Part shown: one piece after another, positions 5,905 through 12,459 of the stretch
How the letters are laid out: every line of letters begins with the position of its first letter
Numbering within the stretch: position 1 is the stretch's first letter
NCBI GenBank assembly: GCA_045536775.1
Contig: JAZSOD010000070.1
Span: forward strand, 1 to 12,459
Length of the DNA stretch: 12,459 nt
DNA from: UBA4717 sp045536775
Lineage (GTDB): Bacteria > Bacillota > Clostridia > Oscillospirales > CAG-272
Reading direction: 5' to 3'
Notes under the pieces: generated by a model
What the model was told of the DNA's origin: nothing
Seen by the model: the letters and a program-made list of their open reading frames with translations, nothing else
The model's database searches: none
Position numbers and translations under genes: made by a program

Positions 5905-8900
5905 TCAGTTGTCAAGACCTATTCTTACCATGACCGAATTGAAGGCTAAGTCATAAACCGTGATATAAAGGTAATCCTCGCTGACGTTGCTTACGTCGAG
6001 AGAGAGCGTCGTAGTCTCTCCGCGCGTTTTTTTGGCAAGAGCTTCCGACTCAAACGGTGAATTATCGATATTATACTGCTTGCCCGACGAGCCCTCGATT
6101 GCGACGTGCTGGACAAAGGCGTTGTCGCGCACCGTTATCTCGAGTGTGCGCTCTTTTCCCTGACCGTTTATCTTTACCCTCTCGACCGTCGGCTTTACCG
6201 AATCCACTTCAAACGGTATCTCCTCTGTAAACATTCTGCCCGAGGCGTCCGTGCCCGTCAGTCTGCAAAGGTAGGCTCCGTCATCGTAGATATAATTATC
6301 GTTTTCGTCGTGTCTGGTGTCCCAAAGGATAAATCGGTGCTTAACGGTGGTGATAAAGCCGCTGTCGGCGAACGCTTTTGACGCGGTGTTCCTGTTTCCT
6401 GCCGTAGTCACCCGCTCGCCGCTTTGCGTGAGCACCTCGGCTTTAAGGCTCGTGAGGTTTCTTAGAAGCGCCACCGAGAGATATATCGCGCCGTCACCGC
6501 CCTTTGCGTAGGGGGACACGAACGAGAGTGCGGGGTCAAGCTTTACGAACTCCTCTCCGCTGTGCTCGATATTGTTTGTTCCGATATATATTTCGTTATT
6601 AAGCGCGGGCGTGTTTACGTGCGAGTAGATGTAGCAGCCGCCGAAAACGGCTCCGACTCCGTCATAGAGAGATTCGCCGAACGGGTCGAGCGCGTAGAAG
6701 TCGCCCGCAAAGCCGAGGAAGGGGATGGAATAGCTGTTTTCTCCGTCAAGCAATATAAAGCCCTCGACAAAGTAGCCGTTTTCGTAAATTTCAAGAAGCC
6801 TTGTCTTGTCAAGCCCCGACAGGTCGAAATCAAGCGTCAGCTCACGCGACTCACCTGCACCGAGTACTACGTCAGCTCCCGTAAAATCAGCCGAAGCTGA
6901 GTTTAACTCGTTCTTTCCAAGCTTGACCGACGCCGTGTCAAACGGTCTGATCTTGCCGGTTGTGAAGCTTGCGGCGCCGTTTGCGCTCTCGCCGAGATAT
7001 TCGTAGATATAGGTGCCCGTGAGCTTGTAAAACGGGTCTTTTTCGTTGCAAAGTATACTGTACGGTAACGAAACGCTCGCCTCTGTGCCGATAACGGCGG
7101 AGAGCTTCAGAGAAAGCTTTCTGTCCGAGAGGTTTTTAACCGTGACCTTGGCAGAGACCTTGTCGCCGAGCTCGTTTCCGAGTAAAAGCTTTGCGCCGTT
7201 TTCGGTCTCGACTATTACCTCTGCCGATTTTGCGAGACGTGGAGTTATCATTCCCGCGCCCTGAAGATTTACAGAAAAATAGTCCTTGTCACCGTTTGAA
7301 GAGGTCTCTGAAAGCGGCTCTGCGGCGCTCATCAGTAGCGCCTTTACCGCCCTTACTCTGTCGCGTCCCGAAAGGCACTCGAACTTGTCGATAACTCCTG
7401 CGGCAATACCTGCGACGTACGCTGCCGCGTTCGAGCTTCCCGACATCGTGGTATATCCGCCGTCTGTCGCGGCGACCGACATATTTTCGCCTTCTGCCGT
7501 GATCTCGGGCTTTATGTCGAGGGTGGGTGTCGGACCCGACGACGAATAGTCGGAAACCGCCGTTTCTTTTTGTGTTTTTGTTATATAAACGGTCTTGCTG
7601 CTGATGCTTATTCTCTTGTCCTTGGCGGCTTTCATCGCAAGTCCGTCGGCGCGTGAAATAAAAATCGCGTAGGCGAGAGAATCGTCGAGCTGCATTTTTG
7701 TTGAAAGAGAGGTCGTGGTATCGACGTTATCGTATATGATAGCCGCAACCGCACCCGCTTTTGCCGCATTGATATTTTTTTCGGCAAACGACAGCTCTCC
7801 GCGCTCGATAAGTGCTATCTTCCCCTTGACGTCAACACCCTCGAAGTCCTCGGGGGCGCCGACACCCGAAATGCTTACGTATTCAAGGGTCTGAGAGTCA
7901 AAGGCTATATTGAAGTAGTGCTTGTATCCGTCTTTGAACACTCCGTAATTGGTGTCGGTGTAGGGAATATAGCGGCTATCGTGTGCGAGCTTTATCGCGG
8001 GATAGCTTCCCGAAAAGGTATTTGCCGAGGCAACCGACAAAACGTCGGGGGTGGTCGAGGGGGAGTGTACCGTACCCGAGTCGGGATACTTCGCAAGCGT
8101 GTTTCCGTAGCCGAAGTAATCGTCAAAGACAGAGCCGCGTCCGAGCGACGCGTTGTTTCCGCCCGAGCATATTACCGGTATGCCGCAGTCAAGAAGCTTT
8201 GCTATCATATCCTCAAGCGGAGCATCAAGCAGGCCGTACTCGGAAAATCCGCCCGCAGTTCCGAGACTCATACTGATAACGTCGGCACGGAGGAAGTAAG
8301 CGTCCTCGAGGGCGGCGATTATAGCGCCTGTTTTAGCCGTCTGACCGTCGTCCTCAAACACCTTCATCATAAGGAGCTGTGCGGCGGGTGCGGCTCCGCT
8401 GAACGCGGGACTTCCGTCGGGCGAATTGCCTGCGGCTATCGCCGACATTGCCGTGCCGTGATTACTTTTGCCCAAAACGTCCGTGTCGCCTCCGACGTAG
8501 TCGAAGGCAAACGGGACTTTGTCGCTTGCGTATATATTCTTTTTGAAATCGTTTTGGTTTTTTACCAGCTTGTACGCGTGCAGAAAGCCGCGCATATCGC
8601 GGACTGTGATATAGTCGAGGCGTCCTGTCTGACCGTACGGGAGAGTGAACTGCTCGTGGGTCTTGTTAAAGCCGCTGTCAATGACCGCGATGACACGGTC
8701 TTTGCCGAATTCGGGATTGTATTCGCGGCTGACGTTCTCTGCAAAAGTAAGCTCGTATTTCGAGTCCGCGCTCTCGCACGGAGAGTACTCGGTATCGTTA
8801 TACACCGTCTTGACGCCGTCCAGAGAAGCGAGCCTTCCAAGGTCTGATGCGCGCAGAGTAAGGCTGAAGCCGCGAAGCAGGAGACCGTACGAAAAGCCTG

Positions 8901-9084
8901 CTTCGGAGTCGGGGAACAGCTTTTTTATACGTGCTGCTACACCCGCCCTGTCAGCGCCGTCCTCAAGCTCAACGATAACGCTTACGAGCTCGTCATCAAA
9001 GGAGATTGCCGATATGCAGAGCGAAAACGAGCCGAGCAGGAGAGCCGCGGTGAGCAGCACACAGATAAGCCGAGTCAGCTTCAT
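5905..9084 (-). CDS. Secreted S8 subtilase with PA domain, divergent serine motif (second of tandem pair)
   Basis: This is a 1059 aa extracellular serine endopeptidase candidate. Order seen: a signal peptide (1-26, cleavage after ISA); an I9-like propeptide (about 32-100); the S8 domain with Asp136 (AVIDSGF), His209 (SNHGTAM), oxyanion Asn310 (CSGGNN) and Ser551 in SGSSNAAAYVAG; an inserted PA domain (about 405-500, GKIALIERGELSFAEK); a C5a-peptidase Fn3_5-like domain (about 640-790, ENGYFVEGFILL); and a C-terminal beta-sandwich ending VRIGLDN. The catalytic residues are all present, but the serine motif departs from GTSMAxP: Thr becomes Ser, Met becomes Asn, and the conserved Pro becomes Ala. 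There is no LPxTG, SLH or lipobox, so it is probably free or held non-covalently. The ATG overlaps the stop of the upstream paralogue as TAATG, with GAGGAGGTG (9093-9101) inside the end of that gene, implying translational coupling. The substrate is unknown. Confidence 0.93.
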   Translation of the reverse strand: MKLTRLICVLLTAALLLGSFSLCISAISFDDELVSVIVELEDGADRAGVAARIKKLFPDSEAGFSYGLLLRGFSLTLRASDLGRLASLDGVKTVYNDTEYSPCESADSKYELTFAENVSREYNPEFGKDRVIAVIDSGFNKTHEQFTLPYGQTGRLDYITVRDMRGFLHAYKLVKNQNDFKKNIYASDKVPFAFDYVGGDTDVLGKSNHGTAMSAIAAGNSPDGSPAFSGAAPAAQLLMMKVFEDDGQTAKTGAIIAALEDAYFLRADVISMSLGTAGGFSEYGLLDAPLEDMIAKLLDCGIPVICSGGNNASLGRGSVFDDYFGYGNTLAKYPDSGTVHSPSTTPDVLSVASANTFSGSYPAIKLAHDSRYIPYTDTNYGVFKDGYKHYFNIAFDSQTLEYVSISGVGAPEDFEGVDVKGKIALIERGELSFAEKNINAAKAGAVAAIIYDNVDTTTSLSTKMQLDDSLAYAIFISRADGLAMKAAKDKRISISSKTVYITKTQKETAVSDYSSSGPTPTLDIKPEITAEGENMSVAATDGGYTTMSGSSNAAAYVAGIAAGVIDKFECLSGRDRVRAVKALLMSAAEPLSETSSNGDKDYFSVNLQGAGMITPRLAKSAEVIVETENGAKLLLGNELGDKVSAKVTVKNLSDRKLSLKLSAVIGTEASVSLPYSILCNEKDPFYKLTGTYIYEYLGESANGAASFTTGKIRPFDTASVKLGKNELNSASADFTGADVVLGAGESRELTLDFDLSGLDKTRLLEIYENGYFVEGFILLDGENSYSIPFLGFAGDFYALDPFGESLYDGVGAVFGGCYIYSHVNTPALNNEIYIGTNNIEHSGEEFVKLDPALSFVSPYAKGGDGAIYLSVALLRNLTSLKAEVLTQSGERVTTAGNRNTASKAFADSGFITTVKHRFILWDTRHDENDNYIYDDGAYLCRLTGTDASGRMFTEEIPFEVDSVKPTVERVKINGQGKERTLEITVRDNAFVQHVAIEGSSGKQYNIDNSPFESEALAKKTRGETTTLSLDVSNVSEDYLYITVYDLAFNSVMVRIGLDN

Positions 9085-12000
9085 TACTTGCCCACCTCCT
9101 CAAGCATTCCCGCAATGACGGTCTTGGTGTTCATTGCGTAGTCGGTGATGTCCGCCCACACGGTGCCCGCTGTGAGCGTGGTTATATCGAATGAGAATAA
9201 GCCGTCGCCGTCATCGGTGTCGGCGAGGGTGGTATCCCCGTCGGTGTAGACCGTCACCTCGCGCACACCGATATTGTCGGCGGCTTCTATTTCAAGTCTT
9301 ACGCTACCGTTTTCGCGGATAATCCTCGAACTCTCAAGCGCGGGACGGGTAGTATCTATGGAAAACGGGAGACTGACTCCGTCTCCGTTTTTGCCGTTTG
9401 CGAGAATAGACGTGATATTCAGAGTATAATTTCCGTCGGGGAACACGAATTTATCGTTTATGCCGTCGCCGCCGTCCCATACCGTGAGTATGGTGGAGGG
9501 AGAGGTCTCGCTCTTGGGGATCTTGACTGTGATCTTGTCCTCTCTGACGGTGTTTCCCTCATCGTCGGTCACGGTTATGCCGAGCCCCTTTACGTTACGC
9601 ACGAGAGCGGGGGCAAAAAGAAGCGTGTCGAAATTACCGTCACCGTCGGGCGAGAAAGCGCAGTATTCGGGTAATATCTTGCCGTTTATCGTCAGGTTGC
9701 GGCTGCCCAGCACCGAGAGCTTGCCGTTTGCTTTAGACGCAAGAAGGTTTCCGAATAAGAAGTGGGTATCGAAAACGGGGGTGTCGAGTGCGGGTGATTT
9801 GTAGAAGTCGCCGACGAAGCCCGTAAACGGCAGAGAGCAGGTAAAGTCTTCTGCTTCAAGGTATATAAAGCCGTCGGCAAAGAAGCCGTTTTCAAAGTCG
9901 TTATCAAGCCTTGCCTTATCGGCGCTGATGTCGACCTTTACGGTAAAGTCGAGTGTCTGCCCGGGCTTCACAGTGAGCCATTCCTCACCGAAATTTTCAC
10001 AGTTGCGGTTGATGTTAACGGCGCGCGAGCCGATAGTGACCTCTGCGTTTTCAAGAGGGAGTGAAACAAGGGGATTAAAGCTTCTGACTCCCTCTACGGG
10101 ACCGAAGTTTATATCGAGCTTAGAGTCAGTCAGCACAGATGCCGATATCTTGAGCTCTACGGGTGACGCCGAGGTATTCGTTATCTTTGCCCTGATCTCG
10201 AATTTTTCTCCGAGGTTATTTCCGAGCGATGCCGACGCATTTTTGCCCGCGTCGGTAAAGGTTACGGGCAGAGCCGTTGCCGCCTCAAAATCCGAAAGTC
10301 CCGCACCCTGAACGCGAGGCGAATATTCCGCGCCCGTGTCGGGATTTATAAGGGGAGTTGCAGAGTTCATAAGTACGGTTTTTAGGTAGTCGGGGCGCGT
10401 TGACGCGGTAAAGCCGCTGTTTTCGGTGTTCAGCTTTTCTGCAAAGAGCGCTAAAGTTCCCGATATAAGAGGGGTCGCCATGCTTGTTCCCGAGAGGGCT
10501 GAGTAGTTGCCGCCAGACGCCGCCGAATACACTCGCTCACCTATCGAGGTAATGTCGGGCTTGAGCTTCAGCTCGGGCGTAACGCCCCACGAGGAAAAAT
10601 TCGATATTCTGTACGCCATCGGATTGTCTGTAAAGTCGGAGAGCTTTGTGTCGAAAACAAGCTCGTGTACGCTTGAGTTTACGAGAAGCTCACCGTCGGG
10701 CTTTGATATGAAGACCGCGGGAATGGTGCAGCCCGTAAGCTCCATATAGGTCGTGCCGTCGTCCGTGACGTTGTCGTAGACCACTGCGCCGACAGCTCCT
10801 GCCGCCGCGGCGTTCGTGACCTTTTCTGCAAAGGTTATCTCTCCGCGCTCAATAAGCGCGAGCTTGCCGGTAAGCTCGAGTCCGGCGAAGTCCTCGGGCT
10901 TGCCTGTGCCCGAAATTACCTCGTACTCGAGGGTCTTGCCGCTGAAGTGGGCGAAAAACGAGGTCTTTATTATTCCGACAGATGAGTTTGTGTCGGTATA
11001 ATTTATACGGGTGAGAACGCCGTTTTCGATATGTATCAGCGTGTTGTTATACGCGATCTTCGTGTTGTTTGCCGAGGCTACCGCGATAAAGTCGGTCATT
11101 GTTGCGGGGTAGCTTAAGGTGCCGTAGTCGGTGTGGGACGAGAGGGGCATATCTATGCCGTATATCCTGTTGTAGTAGCTCTTTGAGCCGATAGTGCCGT
11201 CGTTTCCTGCGGCACACACCACGCTCACTCCCGCTTTTTCAAGGTTTCTCGCGGCTCTGCCCATAAGAGTAAGACCGTCCTCGGAAAAGCCCGAATAGGT
11301 GCCGATAGACATATTTACAACGTCTGCGCCGAGTATTATTGCGTCCTCAAGCGCTTCAAAAACATGGTATTCGGCGGCTGAGCTGCCCACCTCCTCAAAC
11401 ACCTTCATTAAAAGAAGCTGAGCGTCGGGAGCAATGCCCGTAATTACATCATCGCGCCCTCCGATAGCCGCCGCAACATGAGTACCGTGGTTACTCAGGG
11501 TGAAAACGTCGGTTCCCGACGTGGTGTAGTTGTAGACGAAGGGGAGCTTTTCGCTGACGTACAGAGGCTTCGTGACGTCTGCGTTCAGATTTTTTGTAAT
11601 ATACGGGTCGGAGTAGAGCTTTTTTGTCAGCTTGGGTGAAGCCACCGTGCTTGCAAACGCGGTGTGGGAGGTATCAAAGCCGTTGTCGATGACCGCGACC
11701 ACCGTGCCGCGACCCGTGTACGCGCCCGTGTCTGAGGGGGAGGGGAGCGAGAGCATCTCTGAGGCGGTGTATATAAGCTCGTCAAGCTTTTTATCCTCGG
11801 TGTACTCAAGCGCGGCGTAGCTTCCGCTTTGGTAAGCAAAAAAGAGGGGACTTGCGTCAACGAGAGCAAGCTCAGCCTCGGTCAGACTTGCCGCGAAGCC
11901 GAGAAAGGCTTTTTCAAATGTGGCTGTGACGTCGGGCTTACGTCCGAGAAGGTCCGAGAGGGCGGTGAGTGCCGCGTCGGTGTCCGCAAACGCGTTATCC

Positions 12001-12128
12001 TCGGCGCAGACCATGGCAATACGGCGCTCGTATTGCGTGAGATCAAGCTCGGCGAGCGCGTTTGCCGACAGAGTTAAGATTATAAGCGCGGCAACCGTTG
12101 CCGCGAGAAGTCGGTAGTACTTTTTCAT
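9084..12128 (-). CDS. Secreted S8 subtilase, C5a-peptidase/lactocepin-like, with PA domain (first of tandem pair)
   Basis: This is a 1014 aa extracellular serine endopeptidase. Order seen: a signal peptide (1-26, cleavage after ALA); an I9-like propeptide (about 35-105); the S8 domain with Asp148 (AVIDNGF), His214 (SNHGTHVA), oxyanion Asn309 (CAAGNDG) and Ser549 (SGTSMATP); a PA domain inserted between Asn and Ser (about 405-490, GKLALIERGEITFAEK); an Fn3_5-like domain (about 635-775, ENGFFADGFIYL); a C-terminal domain opening with a calcium-binding-like FSPDGDGNFDT (about 824-834); and a final Ig-like module ending EEVGK. The architecture and length resemble streptococcal C5a peptidase and lactocepin, but without a sortase anchor. 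The active site is canonical. ATG is preceded by AAAGGAT (12136-12142) at a good distance. It is the promoter-proximal gene of a two-gene operon with its paralogue, presumably digesting extracellular protein or host peptides; the substrate is inference. Confidence 0.95.
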   Translation of the reverse strand: MKKYYRLLAATVAALIILTLSANALAELDLTQYERRIAMVCAEDNAFADTDAALTALSDLLGRKPDVTATFEKAFLGFAASLTEAELALVDASPLFFAYQSGSYAALEYTEDKKLDELIYTASEMLSLPSPSDTGAYTGRGTVVAVIDNGFDTSHTAFASTVASPKLTKKLYSDPYITKNLNADVTKPLYVSEKLPFVYNYTTSGTDVFTLSNHGTHVAAAIGGRDDVITGIAPDAQLLLMKVFEEVGSSAAEYHVFEALEDAIILGADVVNMSIGTYSGFSEDGLTLMGRAARNLEKAGVSVVCAAGNDGTIGSKSYYNRIYGIDMPLSSHTDYGTLSYPATMTDFIAVASANNTKIAYNNTLIHIENGVLTRINYTDTNSSVGIIKTSFFAHFSGKTLEYEVISGTGKPEDFAGLELTGKLALIERGEITFAEKVTNAAAAGAVGAVVYDNVTDDGTTYMELTGCTIPAVFISKPDGELLVNSSVHELVFDTKLSDFTDNPMAYRISNFSSWGVTPELKLKPDITSIGERVYSAASGGNYSALSGTSMATPLISGTLALFAEKLNTENSGFTASTRPDYLKTVLMNSATPLINPDTGAEYSPRVQGAGLSDFEAATALPVTFTDAGKNASASLGNNLGEKFEIRAKITNTSASPVELKISASVLTDSKLDINFGPVEGVRSFNPLVSLPLENAEVTIGSRAVNINRNCENFGEEWLTVKPGQTLDFTVKVDISADKARLDNDFENGFFADGFIYLEAEDFTCSLPFTGFVGDFYKSPALDTPVFDTHFLFGNLLASKANGKLSVLGSRNLTINGKILPEYCAFSPDGDGNFDTLLFAPALVRNVKGLGITVTDDEGNTVREDKITVKIPKSETSPSTILTVWDGGDGINDKFVFPDGNYTLNITSILANGKNGDGVSLPFSIDTTRPALESSRIIRENGSVRLEIEAADNIGVREVTVYTDGDTTLADTDDGDGLFSFDITTLTAGTVWADITDYAMNTKTVIAGMLEEVGK

Positions 12129-12171
12129 TTATATTATCCTTTATGGGTGAGGTTCATATGTTAACACCTAT

Positions 12172-12199
12172 ATTATACCATAAATCCGCATTATTTCAA
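12172..12199 (-). promoter_or_regulatory. Strong sigma-A-type promoter of the protease operon
   Basis: Read leftward there is a -35 box TTGAAA (12194-12199), a 16 bp spacer and a perfect -10 box TATAAT (12172-12177), with a TG two bases upstream of the -10 box. The predicted start near 12165 gives a leader of about 36 nt carrying the AAAGGAT ribosome site. No intrinsic terminator interrupts the leader, so expression is probably set at initiation for both subtilases. Confidence 0.8.
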
Positions 12200-12200
12200 G

Positions 12201-12226
12201 TGTGTGAAATGTGATTTTTGTGTGAA
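12201..12226 (-). promoter_or_regulatory. TTCACA-type repeats just upstream of the protease -35 box (possible activator site)
   Basis: On the strand of the operon, TTCACACA occurs twice (12219-12226 and 12201-12208, 18 bp apart) with an ATCACA between them. The first two TTCACA-like hexamers are 11 bp apart, the helical period seen in PhoB/PhoP-type direct repeats; the third is offset by 7 bp. The array ends one base from the -35 box, where class II activators bind. The factor is unknown and chance is possible in such an AT-rich stretch. Confidence 0.35.
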
Positions 12227-12256
12227 GGGCGTGGGAGAGTTGTTTTGTGCTTTGGC

Positions 12257-12459
12257 ATAGAGGATGACCTGATTTTGTTTGGTTTGAATCGTTTGTCTAA
12301 CGGGGGTGTCGATTTCTGTACGGACAGAAACCGACGAAAGAGCCGTTCAAGAGGAGGATCGAGCCCTCCTCTTGAAAATCTCCTCCCTCGCCAAAGGGAT
12401 TCTCCCTTTGGAAACCCTCGCGACACGGTTATTCTCACATTAAATAGTGCTTGAGAGCG
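12257..12459 (-). repeat. Right copy of ~203 bp terminal inverted repeat with three hairpins
   Basis: This is the inverted partner of 1-203, differing at 12318 and 12263. The hairpins lie at 12391-12411, 12346-12376 and 12313-12330. Here the third stem is a perfect 7 bp (TTTCTGT against ACAGAAA), whereas the left copy carries a mismatch. This copy lies upstream of the protease operon promoter; its inner edge is 58 bp from the -35 box. As on the left, the repeat runs to the very last base of the window, so its true outer limit is not visible. Confidence 0.9.

Noticed and set aside
7918..8847. A 309-codon frame on the plus strand opposite the second protease gene
   Set aside because: It is a shadow of the codon bias of a clearly recognised gene on the other strand, with no ribosome site and no recognisable domain.
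5905..9084. The second subtilase as a catalytically dead pseudoprotease
   Set aside because: Asp136, His209, Asn310 and Ser551 are all present in the expected contexts, and the frame is intact over 1059 codons.
1..12459. The whole window as a composite transposon or integrative element bounded by terminal inverted repeats
   Set aside because: No transposase, integrase or resolvase is present, the contents are largely housekeeping, and the repeats run to the window edge with no visible target duplication.

Overview
The window reads as chromosomal DNA of a Gram-positive, low-to-mid GC Firmicute, most likely a gut-type Clostridia (Oscillospirales-like). This is inferred from AGGAGG-type Shine-Dalgarno sites, sigma-A promoters with 16-17 bp spacers, the clostridial form of MurD, large secreted C5a-peptidase-like subtilases, and GC-rich intergenic hairpins of a kind I associate with such genomes. 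No rRNA, tRNA, transposase, integrase or CRISPR array is visible.

Layout. The two ends are an inverted pair of the same ~203 bp repeat (1-203 and 12257-12459, two mismatches), and each copy carries three hairpins. Because the window begins and ends exactly inside this repeat, it is probably an assembly contig that broke at a dispersed repeat. From 219 to 4520 there is a leftward three-gene operon. It holds a two-part protein (phage DUF1351-like N-terminus joined to a DEDDh 3'-5' exonuclease), pyruvate kinase and MurD, driven by a good promoter at 4552-4580. The 432 bp gap 4521-4952 holds that promoter, a decayed N-terminal fragment of an enolase-superfamily (mandelate racemase/sugar-acid dehydratase type) gene, and a strong rightward promoter for an AraC-family regulator (4953-5759). 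A bidirectional terminator (5760-5792) and two GC-rich hairpins separate the regulator from a convergent operon of two very large secreted subtilases (5905-9084 and 9084-12128). These overlap by one base (TAATG) and are driven by a strong promoter at 12172-12199.

How the genes work together. Pyruvate kinase and MurD are housekeeping (glycolysis; peptidoglycan precursor synthesis). They share an mRNA with an unusual nuclease whose N-terminal half looks phage-derived. The two subtilases are paralogues with the same order: signal peptide, I9-like propeptide, S8 catalytic domain with inserted PA domain, Fn3-like domain, C-terminal beta-sandwich. One has a textbook active site; the other keeps the catalytic residues but has a divergent serine motif. 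Together they look like an extracellular proteolytic pair. The AraC regulator probably once controlled the adjacent enolase-superfamily gene, now reduced to a fragment, so its present target is unclear.

Most striking points: the DUF1351-like/exonuclease fusion, the tandem canonical/divergent subtilase pair, the gene remnant beside the AraC regulator, and the hairpin-rich terminal repeats. I see no clear evidence of a wholly new defence or mobile system.
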